64,000 nt of DNA from Streptomyces sporangiiformans (GTDB lineage: Bacteria; Actinomycetota; Actinomycetes; Streptomycetales; Streptomycetaceae). The stretch's first letter is position 1, and each line of letters opens with the position of its first letter. Shown here piece after piece: positions 16,841 to 24,687 of this stretch. Made by a program: the position numbers and the translations under genes. The notes under the pieces were generated by a model. That model was given only the letters and a program-made list of their open reading frames with translations, was not told where the DNA came from and made no database searches. Location of the stretch: assembly GCF_005768555.2 (NCBI RefSeq), contig NZ_VCHX02000129.1, positions 193,574 to 257,573 of the forward strand. Reading direction: 5' to 3'.

Positions 16841-18610
16841 ATGCAGGACCCTTCGGACTCGATGGGGATCGCCGAGCCTGAGGAGAACGGCCGGGGCAAT
16901 ACCGCCGACTCACCTGTTGTGGACGATCCGACGTCCAACTCGGACATCGACTCGACGGCGGCGTCGACGGTCCTGGTGGAGGTGCTCCCAGGGGTGGCTG
17001 TCGTCGCCGGTGAGGTCCCGCCGGAGCTGAAGCCTGATCTGATCGACTTTGGGATCGTGCCGGCTGCCGACCGCAAGCAGATCTCAGCGATCCTCGCCTC
17101 GATCGGGAACGCGGCAACCGTGGTCGGCAATCTCGGAAACGCGTTCGCCGGCGTGCAGGGGCTTTACAGGATCGGCGACACGGCACAGGCCCTGCTGAAC
17201 AGCGGCGCGACGCTCGCCGTCAAGGACGGCGGGAACCTCGGAGCGGTGATGGTTCCTGGCCGCATCCTGCATCAGGCCCGCTTCTACCCGGTGAATGCGG
17301 TGAGCAAGGCGCAGACCGCGGCCTCGATCGGGCCGGCGCTGGCCATGGTCGGCCTTCAGATGATGCTGAGTGAGGTCTCGGGCCTCGTCAGGACCAACCT
17401 CGCGGTGACAAGTCAGGTCCTCGCCACCATCCGCAAGGATCAGTGGGCCGAACTGACGGGGCTCGTCGCCGCCATCGATCGCGCGGTCGACCAGGCGCGA
17501 GAGATCGAATCGGTCCCGACGTCCTTGTGGGAGGACGTCGCGGGCAGTGGAGCGCTGCTGCAGAAGCAGCTTGAGCTCTACCGAGGGAACGTCCGCGACC
17601 ACGTCAGGCAGATCGGTCGGGCCGACGCACGCAGCCACCGTGAGTACCTGCAGACGAACGCCGAGGCGATCGCCTTCGATGCCTACGCCCTCCTGTCCTC
17701 CCTCAAGGCATGGACCGGGTATCACGCGCTCCGCGCCGCGAGGGCGAGAGCCGCTGGACGCGAAGACGCCGCCGAGGCGCAGTACGCCAAGGTCATCGCG
17801 CGCGACACCCGCGCGGAGTTCGACTCCGCTCTCGCCGAGACGACGAGCCTCGTCGACGCGCTGACGCGGGAGCTGCGGATCACCGCCGAACTCCCCGGAC
17901 CCGACGCATGGCCGCTGCCGGGGAAGCGGAAGGACGTAAAGGCAGCCCGCGAAGTCTCCGCCCGGCTTCTGGAGGCGATCGAGCCTCTTGCCGATACTCT
18001 CCATCCGCCGGCCCCTCCGCTCGAGGCTCCGGGCGTCGTCTGCGCACCCGCATCGCTGGATTCAGAGCCGTACCTTCGCATCCTGCGATGGCTCCTCGAG
18101 GACGGTGAGGCCCTGCGTGTCCTCGGGTTCCCCGACCAGCTCGATGCCCTCGGTCCCATTTCCGCGATCGTCGGCGGAGCGAAGGAGAAGTTGGCGGCAG
18201 CGAGGGACAAGGCTGCGGCAAACACACTGGTCGCCGTCACGGATCGCCGCATCATCACGGCCAAGACGAACGCATTCCTTGAGCAAGCCGAGATCCGTCA
18301 GGACATCCCGATTGACCAAGTGCGATACGTCCGAGCAACGACCACACAGGACAGAAACGCGCGCTTGGCGATCGACCTCATCACGCGCGACGAGAACATC
18401 CGGTGGCTCTTCCACGCTGACATAGACAACACTCAAGTGGACGCGCTCGCCGCCGTGCTTGCCGAGTCGATGACGATCCCGGACTCTGAACGCGATGAGT
18501 TGCAACGGCGGCGCTACGCCCCCATCGAGGCGGGCGAGAAGAGCGAGAGTACTGGCCCGAGGTCTACCGAACCGACTGGATCCGAGGCCACGAGCTGCGA
18601 TGCCGAGTAG
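16841..18610 (+). CDS. Large uncharacterised protein with C-terminal PH-like domain
   Basis: 589 residues, no family name I can give. The first 65 residues are acidic and disordered. Residues about 70-190 hold glycine/alanine-rich amphipathic stretches (ASIGNAATVVGNLGNAFAGV; SIGPALAMVGLQMMLSEVSG). Residues 200-370 are long charged helices, probably coiled. Residues 455-545 (NTLVAVTDRRIITAKT ... NIRWLFHADI) resemble a bacterial pleckstrin-homology domain. That order suggests a membrane-associating or oligomerising protein with a PH anchor. GGGGGAGGAG before ATG 16841 gives a good start. It sits alone in the variable region, so a defence role is possible but unproven. Confidence 0.6.
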   Translation: MQDPSDSMGIAEPEENGRGNTADSPVVDDPTSNSDIDSTAASTVLVEVLPGVAVVAGEVPPELKPDLIDFGIVPAADRKQISAILASIGNAATVVGNLGNAFAGVQGLYRIGDTAQALLNSGATLAVKDGGNLGAVMVPGRILHQARFYPVNAVSKAQTAASIGPALAMVGLQMMLSEVSGLVRTNLAVTSQVLATIRKDQWAELTGLVAAIDRAVDQAREIESVPTSLWEDVAGSGALLQKQLELYRGNVRDHVRQIGRADARSHREYLQTNAEAIAFDAYALLSSLKAWTGYHALRAARARAAGREDAAEAQYAKVIARDTRAEFDSALAETTSLVDALTRELRITAELPGPDAWPLPGKRKDVKAAREVSARLLEAIEPLADTLHPPAPPLEAPGVVCAPASLDSEPYLRILRWLLEDGEALRVLGFPDQLDALGPISAIVGGAKEKLAAARDKAAANTLVAVTDRRIITAKTNAFLEQAEIRQDIPIDQVRYVRATTTQDRNARLAIDLITRDENIRWLFHADIDNTQVDALAAVLAESMTIPDSERDELQRRRYAPIEAGEKSESTGPRSTEPTGSEATSCDAE

Positions 18611-18780
18611 GCCCCGAGCCGGCGCTTGACCAAGGTCTACGAGGATTGTTCCGTTAGGGAAGTTGGAGCGTTCTACTCGGGGGTTGCCTTCGTGACCAGG
18701 TCGGTTGGCAGTGCGTGGTGTCTCATCAGCGGCACCAGGGGGGAATCGGCCGCTCCCCTGGCTGCTGCTGGGGCCTCCGT

Positions 18781-19122
18781 ATGAGACTCCGGCACGGGAT
18801 CGCGATCGCCGTCGTCGCCGGAGGCGGCGCTGTGACCACCATGCTGGTCGGGCTCGTCACGAACGCCGTGTCCGATGAGTCGCGATGGCCGGGGTGGCTG
18901 GGGTGGTTACAGGAGCACGCCTGTTTCTCCTTCGTCGTGTTGGGCGTGACGATGGCGGGACTGACGGCCCTGCTCGCCGGACTGACACCGTGCCGGCCAA
19001 CCCAACGGTCGTCGGGAACACGGCACATGGCAGGTCATCGCCCAGCGCCTCCCCACGACCACACCCGTGCGCTCGGGCAGCGGCAGGTCGTCGAGTACAT
19101 CCAGGGCAGCCTGTTTCGGTGA
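18781..19122 (+). pseudogene. Two-TM N-terminal fragment
   Basis: About 113 codons. It has two hydrophobic helices (GIAIAVVAGGGAVTTMLVGL and FSFVVLGVTMAGLTALLAGL) separated by a Trp-rich loop. This is an arrangement I associate with the N-terminal membrane module of large Streptomyces NTPase/TPR proteins. After residue 65 the sequence loses protein character and ends. It is probably a decayed 5' remnant, though a small membrane protein cannot be excluded. Confidence 0.35.
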
Positions 19123-19151
19123 ATGAGGCGTTCAAGGCCGCTGGGCGCCGG

Positions 19152-19697
19152 TCACATGGGGATTTCGAAGTGCACCGTGGCGACGCCCGGTCCGTGTTCG
19201 CCGCTGGTACGAGCGTCGAACACCTCCTTGGCCAGGCTTCGCCAGAAGGGTTCCGCGCCGTCGACGTTGGCGTTGGTGTGGAGGTAGACGCGCTCGTAGC
19301 CGGGTGTGTCCGCGATGAAGTCGCAGGCCGTGTCGACGAGGAGGCGGGCGAGTCCTCGGCGTCGGTGTTCGGGGTGGACGTAGACGCGGACGAGTTGTGC
19401 GGTGGTTCCGTCCGGGTAGCGTTCGGCCAGCCAGCGGGGGTGCGGTGGATGGGCGGGGCCCTGCGACCGTACTCCCGTCGTGGCGACCACCTCGTCGTCG
19501 TGGACGGCCACGAGCAGCAGGTGCCGGGGGTCGTCGAGGTACGTGCGCTTGATGTCCACCACATCGCGGTGCCATGTGGGCACGTATCCGTATCCGAACC
19601 CCTTGTAGAAGGTGTCGAGCATGACGCGGCGTGCGCCGTCGACGTCGGCCGGTGTCGCGGGCCGCACGGTGTATTCGTGGGGTGCGGTCTGGGTCAC
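19152..19697 (-). CDS. GNAT N-acetyltransferase, Zur-box preceded
   Basis: 181 residues of the Gcn5-related acetyltransferase fold. The acetyl-CoA pyrophosphate loop is HPEHRRRGLARLLVD (about 127-141). The N-terminal TVRPATPADVDGARRVM and the C-terminal YLHTNANVDGAEPFWRSL are typical. The acceptor is unknown. A Zur-like 15-mer lies at 19785-19799, overlapping the likely -35 of its promoter (see that entry). It therefore probably belongs to the same zinc response as the metallophore-like operon and may acetylate a pathway intermediate or protect against the product. Confidence 0.82.
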   Translation of the reverse strand: MTQTAPHEYTVRPATPADVDGARRVMLDTFYKGFGYGYVPTWHRDVVDIKRTYLDDPRHLLLVAVHDDEVVATTGVRSQGPAHPPHPRWLAERYPDGTTAQLVRVYVHPEHRRRGLARLLVDTACDFIADTPGYERVYLHTNANVDGAEPFWRSLAKEVFDARTSGEHGPGVATVHFEIPM

Positions 19698-19772
19698 TGA
19701 GGGATCCTCCCCGTAGGGCGTGCGCCGAGCGCGCGGCGGGACTCGGAGTCGGCATCCGGTCCGGGTCCCGCC

Positions 19773-19800
19773 ATGCTAGCCAGATGAAAACGCTTTTCAA
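19773..19800 (-). promoter_or_regulatory. Promoter of the GNAT gene overlapped by a Zur box
   Basis: On the minus strand TTGAAA (plus 19795-19800) and TAGCAT (plus 19773-19778) are 16 bases apart and resemble a housekeeping -35/-10 pair. The palindrome TGAAAACGCTTTTCA (19785-19799) covers the -35 and spacer. It matches the streptomycete Zur consensus TGAAAATGATTTTCA at 13 of 15 positions. Binding by Zur-Zn would block polymerase. Confidence 0.7.
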
Positions 19801-19831
19801 AAATGCTCGGAGGGGGTCAGGGCGCCAGGAG

Positions 19832-21316
19832 TCACCGCACCGCAGGCAGTCCGGGCCCCGTGCAGCGCACGTCCGCCGTCGGCACCGTCCCCTCGACGAG
19901 GTACGCGGCCGCCGTCTCGTCCACGCAGGCGTTGCCACGGCTGGCGAAGACCCCGTGGGAGTAGTCGTTGTCGAGCGTGACCATGCGGGAGCCGGGCAGG
20001 AGGTGACGCAACTGGTGGGCTCCCTCGATGGGGGTGACGGGGTCGTGGGCGGAGGCCACCAGCAGGAGCGGCGGGACGTCAGCGCCGCCGAGCGGGGTGC
20101 GGTGGGAGGGGCGGTGGTGCCAGTAGGCGCAGGTGGACGCCTCCATGCCGGTCAGGACGGGCTGGGGGTCGAGGTGCCGGGTGCGGCGAATGTCCGACAG
20201 GATCCGGTGAGGGGTGGGTGCGGGCGCGTCGGCGCATTTGACGATGCGGTTGGCGGCTTCGTAGTTGCGTGAGTCGGGGCTGTCAAAGGCGGTGGCGGGG
20301 CGGAGGGCGTCGGGGCTGCCGTCGCGCAGGTAGGTGCGCAGGCCGTCGGCGAGGCCTGCCCAGCGTTCGGTACGGCCGAGGGCACGGTAGACGGCGCGGT
20401 CGAACTCCGCCGGACCGAAGCCGGCGACCGGCCGGGCGGTGAGCCCTTCGCGGACGCGCAGGTAGACACGGCGCACTGCCTCCGCGCCGCCACCGAGGGC
20501 GAAGCGGTTCGGATGGGCGGCGGTCCAGGCGAAGAAGGTGTCGCGCTGGCGCAGCAGTGCCCGGCTCTGGATGACGTCGAAGTCGTACCAGTCCCACGGG
20601 CCGACGACGCTGTCGAGAACCATGCGGCCGGTGCGGTGCGGGAAGCGGGCCGCGTAGGCCGCGCCGAGGTAGGTGCCGTAGGAGACGCCGAGGAAGCTCG
20701 TCCTCGGTTCGCCGAGTGCGGCGCGTATCGCGTCCATGTCCCGGACGGTCCGCTCCGTCGAGAGGTACGGCAGCATGGCGCCGGCACCCGCCGCGCAGTC
20801 GTCGGCCGTGCGCCGCAGTGACGCCAGGTAGGCGCGTTCCGCCGCCGGTCCGACGGGGAGGGGGTCGGCGCCCGGGCTGCCGAAGAGACCGCCCATAGCG
20901 CCGCAGTCCGCCGGTGCGCTCAGGCCGACTCCACGCGGGTCGAATCCGATGACGTCGTACGAACGCCGCACGCTCTCGGGGAGTTTGGCGCGCTTGGTGA
21001 CCGCGTAGGGCAGGCCGGAGCCGCCGGGGCCACCGGGGTTGACCAGCAGGATGCCGCGGCGTTCCGCGGGGGTGCCGGAAGCGGGTACACGCGAGACCGC
21101 CACTTCGATGCGCGGCCCCCGGGGGCGGTTCCAGTCGAGCGGGACGCTGATCCGCCCGCACTCGACGCGGTCCGGGGCCGCGGGCCTCGGCACGGAGTCG
21201 GGGCAGGCGTCGAAGCGGAGGGTCTGCGTTTCGGGGGCGGTGGCCTGCGCGGGGGTGGCGGGCAGGAGGGCCGCCGCGGCGGCGAGGGCGCACAGCAGGG
21301 GGCTGGGACGAGGCAA
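19832..21316 (-). CDS. Secreted alpha/beta hydrolase, tripeptidyl-aminopeptidase type
   Basis: 494 residues. It starts with a Sec signal peptide (hydrophobic to about residue 22, cleavage near AQA-TA). The oxyanion strand is LLVNPGGPGGSGLPY, the nucleophile serine is in FLGVSYGTYLG, and the late acid and histidine lie in the SAHDPVTP and YSHGVF segments. It belongs to the SlpD/SlpE-Tap family of extracellular exopeptidases with a C-terminal TAP-like domain. It is divergent from the ATP-grasp gene, with a Zur-like box in between (about 50 bases upstream of its start), so it may also be zinc-repressed. Confidence 0.88.
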   Translation of the reverse strand: MPRPSPLLCALAAAAALLPATPAQATAPETQTLRFDACPDSVPRPAAPDRVECGRISVPLDWNRPRGPRIEVAVSRVPASGTPAERRGILLVNPGGPGGSGLPYAVTKRAKLPESVRRSYDVIGFDPRGVGLSAPADCGAMGGLFGSPGADPLPVGPAAERAYLASLRRTADDCAAGAGAMLPYLSTERTVRDMDAIRAALGEPRTSFLGVSYGTYLGAAYAARFPHRTGRMVLDSVVGPWDWYDFDVIQSRALLRQRDTFFAWTAAHPNRFALGGGAEAVRRVYLRVREGLTARPVAGFGPAEFDRAVYRALGRTERWAGLADGLRTYLRDGSPDALRPATAFDSPDSRNYEAANRIVKCADAPAPTPHRILSDIRRTRHLDPQPVLTGMEASTCAYWHHRPSHRTPLGGADVPPLLLVASAHDPVTPIEGAHQLRHLLPGSRMVTLDNDYSHGVFASRGNACVDETAAAYLVEGTVPTADVRCTGPGLPAVR

Positions 21317-21365
21317 GGGTCTGTCTCCCGACGGCTTCGACAGGCTTCAACAAGGGGCTGGTAAA

Positions 21366-21380
21366 TGAAAATGATTATCG
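21366..21380. promoter_or_regulatory. Zur box between the hydrolase and the ATP-grasp operon
   Basis: TGAAAATGATTATCG matches the streptomycete Zur consensus TGAAAATGATTTTCA at 13 of 15 positions, centre at 21373. It lies 94 bases upstream of the ATP-grasp start and 50 bases upstream of the divergent hydrolase start, so it could control both. It does not look like the DmdR/IdeR iron box. Confidence 0.7.
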
Positions 21381-21473
21381 ATAGCGTGTGCGGTGCGCAA
21401 AGCCCGGCCCCTCCCACCCGAGGGTTCTCCGGGCTGCCCTGAAGTCTGAACCGCCGGCACGAAAAGGGGATTT

Positions 21474-22730
21474 GTGGCTCATCTGCTGATGGTCGAGAGC
21501 TGGGTCGGGTCGATGAGCAGACTGCTGCCCCGGGCGATCAGGGAGGGCGGGCACGAGTTCACGTTCCTCACCCGCGACCTGCACCACTACCTCCGCTCGG
21601 CGCCCGAGGGGGCGGCGCACCCGCTGCTCGGCGCCCGCAACGTGATCACCGCCGACACCAACGCCACCGACGCCCTGCTGCCGGAGATCGAGCGGCTGCA
21701 CGAGGTGCTGCGCTTCGACGGCGTGATCACTTCCTGCGACTACTACCTGCCGACCGTGGCGCGGATCGCCGGGCACCTGGGTCTGCCGGGCTCGACCCCG
21801 CAGGCGGTGGAGGACGCTTGCCGCAAGGACGCCACCCGCCGTGTCCTCGCCGACGCGGGGGTTCCCGGGCCGCGCTTCGCCGTGCACGAGGAGTGGGCCG
21901 ACATCGCCCGGGTGGCGCGGGAGATCGGCTACCCACTGGTCGTCAAGCCGGTCGACCTGTGCGCGGGCATGTACGTGCGGCGCGTGGACGACGAGGAGCA
22001 ACTCGCCGCCGCCGTGCGGGCGCTGGCCGACCTCCCGGTCAACGCCCGCGGGCAGCGCCGCGAACCCGTCGTCCTGCTGGAGGAACTGCTGGACGGCCCC
22101 GAGGTGAGTGTCGAGACGGTGTCGCACGCGGGCGCGGTCCACGTGGTGGGCGTGACCGACAAGAGCATCGGCGGGGCGCCCGCGTTCATCGAGACCGGAC
22201 ACATGTTCCCGGCCGCCCTATCGGGCGCCGACGCCGAAGCCGCCGAGCAGACCGCCCTCGCCGCGCTCAAGGCCCTCGGCCTGACCGGCGGCGTGGTGGC
22301 GCACACCGAGATCAAGCTGACCTCCGCCGGTCCACGCGTGGTCGAGGTCAACCCGCGACCCGCCGGGAACCGCATCACCGAGCTCGTCCGCCACGTCACC
22401 GGCATCGACCTGGCCGCGGCCTTCGTGGAGGTGTCCCTCGGCCGCCGGCCCGACCTCCGGCGCAGCGACACAGGGCTGCGCAGCGCGGCCATCGGCTTCC
22501 TCGTGCCGGAGACCTCGGGCACGCTCGAGTCGCTGGACGGTGGCGAACTCCAGGACGCGCCGGGTGTGCTGGAGGTGCAGCTCGCCGCGCCCGGCAGGCA
22601 GGTGAAAGCGGCGGGCAGCAACAACGAGTACCTCGGGCACGTCATGGCGGGTGACGCCGAGAGCCTGGGCGCCCGCGACCACGTCGAGGTCCTGCTCGGT
22701 GAGCTGCGCTCCGGGCTGGTGCTCCGATGA
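21474..22730 (+). CDS. ATP-grasp ligase (first gene of putative metallophore operon)
   Basis: 418 residues. ATP-grasp fold: a pre-ATP domain (1-100), ATP-binding lysine strands (GYPLVVKPVDLCAG, about 152-165; PVVLLEELLDGPEVSVE), and the metal-binding segment HTEIKLTSAGPRVVEVNPRP (about 282-301). It resembles amino-acid/peptide ligases of the L-amino acid ligase/carnosine synthase group, so it probably joins an amino acid to a second carboxylate or amine through an acyl-phosphate. GTG 21474 follows AAGGGGA at 21464-21470. It overlaps the next gene by 4 bases. A Zur box lies 94 bases upstream. Confidence 0.85.
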   Translation: MAHLLMVESWVGSMSRLLPRAIREGGHEFTFLTRDLHHYLRSAPEGAAHPLLGARNVITADTNATDALLPEIERLHEVLRFDGVITSCDYYLPTVARIAGHLGLPGSTPQAVEDACRKDATRRVLADAGVPGPRFAVHEEWADIARVAREIGYPLVVKPVDLCAGMYVRRVDDEEQLAAAVRALADLPVNARGQRREPVVLLEELLDGPEVSVETVSHAGAVHVVGVTDKSIGGAPAFIETGHMFPAALSGADAEAAEQTALAALKALGLTGGVVAHTEIKLTSAGPRVVEVNPRPAGNRITELVRHVTGIDLAAAFVEVSLGRRPDLRRSDTGLRSAAIGFLVPETSGTLESLDGGELQDAPGVLEVQLAAPGRQVKAAGSNNEYLGHVMAGDAESLGARDHVEVLLGELRSGLVLR

Positions 22731-23602
22731 CCGCCGTCACCGGCATGGCCCGTACGACGACATTCGAGACGTACGCGTCGTACGACGAGCTCGTGGCGCG
22801 CGTCCGCGCCGGTGAGCTGGGTCCGGATCCGGCCACGCAGCGGATCGCCGTGGCCTTCACCACGCGGCAGGCGGTGCGGCACGACGGGCGCGGCACCGGC
22901 TACCGCAACGAGGTCCTCAGTCTGCGCCTCGCCGGAGCCGTCGGCTCGTGCGCGGTCGAGCCCGGGGCGCTGCCGGACCGTGCGGTCGAGGAGTGTGTGG
23001 GCGCGAACGTGGCCCACCTGCTGGAGCATCCGCTGCTGCCGGTGCGCGTGAGCGCGCTGGACGCCTATCTGATGCACGTCGCTCCGCACACTCCACGGAA
23101 CGGGGCGCTGCCCGTCCCGCTGCCCGCCGGGACGTCGCTGGAGAAGTCCCGGGCCCGGGCGAAAGCCGTCGTCGCGCTGCTCGATCTGCCGACGGACGCG
23201 ACCGTGCTGGTGGTGGGTGTCGTCAACTCCCTTCTGGAAGAGCTGCGTTCGCGGGGGCTGAGCTATGCGCCCTGTGACCTCAAGGGCGGGCTGACCGAGT
23301 GGGGCGAGGCGGTTGCCACCGACGCGCTTGCCGAGGCCGGGCGCTGCGACGCCCTGCTGGTGTCCGGGATGACGCTGGGCAACGGCAGTTTCGAGCCGCT
23401 GCGGCGGCACGCGCTGGCTCACGGAAAGCGGCTGGTGATGTTCGCCCAGACCGGCAGCGCCGTACTGCCCCGCTTTCTCGGTCACGGGGTGAGCGCGGTG
23501 TGCGCCGAGCCGTATCCCTTCTTCTGGCTCGACGGCGGTCCCGGCACCGTGCACCGCTACGGCGGCCCCTGGCCGGCGGCCTGTCCGGAGGGCGGACGAT
23601 GA
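22727..23602 (+). CDS. DUF364/DUF4213-like Rossmann protein
   Basis: 291 residues. The C-terminal half reads as DUF364 ('putative heavy-metal chelation'): VLVVGVVNSLLEELRSRGLS, CDALLVSGMTLGNGSFEPL, then FAQTGSAVLPRFLGHGVSAV. The N-terminal half (FTTRQAVRHDGRGTGYRNEV) fits the DUF4213 partner domain. Function in bacteria is not established. Its place inside a Zur-controlled operon suggests a biosynthetic step on a metal-ligating compound, or metal loading. It overlaps both neighbours by 4 bases. ATG 22745 is an alternative start six codons on. Confidence 0.72.
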   Translation: MTAVTGMARTTTFETYASYDELVARVRAGELGPDPATQRIAVAFTTRQAVRHDGRGTGYRNEVLSLRLAGAVGSCAVEPGALPDRAVEECVGANVAHLLEHPLLPVRVSALDAYLMHVAPHTPRNGALPVPLPAGTSLEKSRARAKAVVALLDLPTDATVLVVGVVNSLLEELRSRGLSYAPCDLKGGLTEWGEAVATDALAEAGRCDALLVSGMTLGNGSFEPLRRHALAHGKRLVMFAQTGSAVLPRFLGHGVSAVCAEPYPFFWLDGGPGTVHRYGGPWPAACPEGGR

Positions 23603-24687
23603 CCACGACGGCCGTACGCCCCCTCGCCCGCCCGGAACTGCTCGCCCTGCTCGGCCACACGCCCCTGGTCCGCATCACGGCCGACCTGCCCGGCCCGCAC
23701 CCCGGCTTCTGGGCCAAGCTCGAAGGACTCGCGGCGGGCGGCATGAAGGCGCGGGCCGCCGTGTCGATGCTGCTGGGCGCCCGTGAGCGCGGCGAACTGC
23801 GGCCCGGCGCACCGGTGGTGGAGTCCACCTCGGGCACGCTCGGCCTCGGGCTCGCCTTCGCGGGCCAGGCCCTCGGCCATCCCGTCGTGCTGGTCGGCGA
23901 CAGTGAACTGGAGCCGACCATGCGGCAGTTGCTGCGCTCCCATGGTGTGCGGCTGGAGATCGTGGACCGCCCGGCGCCCCGGGGCGGCTGGCAGGCCGCC
24001 CGGCTGGGCCGGCTGCGGGAGCTGCTCGCCGTCCTGCCCGGCGCCTACTGGCCGGACCAGTACAACAACCCCGACAACAGCGCCGGTTACTCCTCCCTGG
24101 CGGCCGAACTCGTCGACCGGCTCGACCATCTGGACATCCTGGTGTGCAGCGTCGGCACCGGCGGCCACAGCGCGGGGATCATCGGCCCCCTGCGGCGTCG
24201 CTGGCCCGGGCTGCGGCTGATCGGCGTCGACTCGACCGGCTCCACCATCTTCGGCCAGCCCGCCCGGCCGAGGCTGATGCGAGGCCTGGGCAGCAGCATC
24301 CACCCGCGCAACGTCGTCTACGACGCCTTCGACGAGGTCCACTGGGTCGGCCCGGCCGAGGCCGTGGACGGCTGCCGCCGCCTGGCCCGCGGCAGCTTCG
24401 TCAGCGGTGGCTGGAGTACGGGCGCCGCCGCCCGCGTCGCCGCTTGGGCCGCCCGCGTCCACCCCGGCGCGGTCGTCGCCACCGTCTTCCCCGACGGCCC
24501 GCACCGCTACCTCGGCACCGTCTACGACGACGACTTCGCCACGGCCCACGGTCTCGACCCCGCCACGGCGGCCACCCGCCCGGTCCAGATCCCTCACCCC
24601 GGCGCGGCCGAGGCCACCGGCTGGGTGCGCTGCACCCGCGTCACCGACCCGCTGAAGGCCGTACCCCATCCGGAAAGGACCCCGTGA
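23599..24687 (+). CDS. Cysteine-synthase-like PLP enzyme
   Basis: 362 residues, fold-type II beta-family PLP enzyme. The PLP lysine is Lys50 in LEGLAAGGMKARAAV, the substrate loop is ESTSGTLGLGLAFAG (75-89) and the phosphate loop is SVGTGGHSAG. The DQYNNPDN stretch fits the family. Relatives make beta-substituted alanines: cysteine, 2,3-diaminopropionate precursors (SbnA) or similar. In this operon a beta-replacement reaction supplying a non-protein amino acid for the ATP-grasp ligase is the natural inference. Start ATG 23599 overlaps the DUF364 stop by 4 bases; its end overlaps the epimerase start. Confidence 0.85.
   Translation: MTTTAVRPLARPELLALLGHTPLVRITADLPGPHPGFWAKLEGLAAGGMKARAAVSMLLGARERGELRPGAPVVESTSGTLGLGLAFAGQALGHPVVLVGDSELEPTMRQLLRSHGVRLEIVDRPAPRGGWQAARLGRLRELLAVLPGAYWPDQYNNPDNSAGYSSLAAELVDRLDHLDILVCSVGTGGHSAGIIGPLRRRWPGLRLIGVDSTGSTIFGQPARPRLMRGLGSSIHPRNVVYDAFDEVHWVGPAEAVDGCRRLARGSFVSGGWSTGAAARVAAWAARVHPGAVVATVFPDGPHRYLGTVYDDDFATAHGLDPATAATRPVQIPHPGAAEATGWVRCTRVTDPLKAVPHPERTP

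Noticed and set aside
18885..19700. 271-codon plus-strand frame over the GNAT gene
   Set aside because: Antisense of the acetyltransferase, which has clear GNAT motifs and its own promoter.
21360..21382. Iron box (DmdR/IdeR) or classical Fur box instead of a Zur box
   Set aside because: The 15-mer matches the Zur pattern better, and lacks the TTAGGTTAGG-type iron-box core. A Fur-like reading (GATAATCATTTTCA on the minus strand) is similar because the two motifs are related, but Streptomyces iron control is by DmdR, not Fur.
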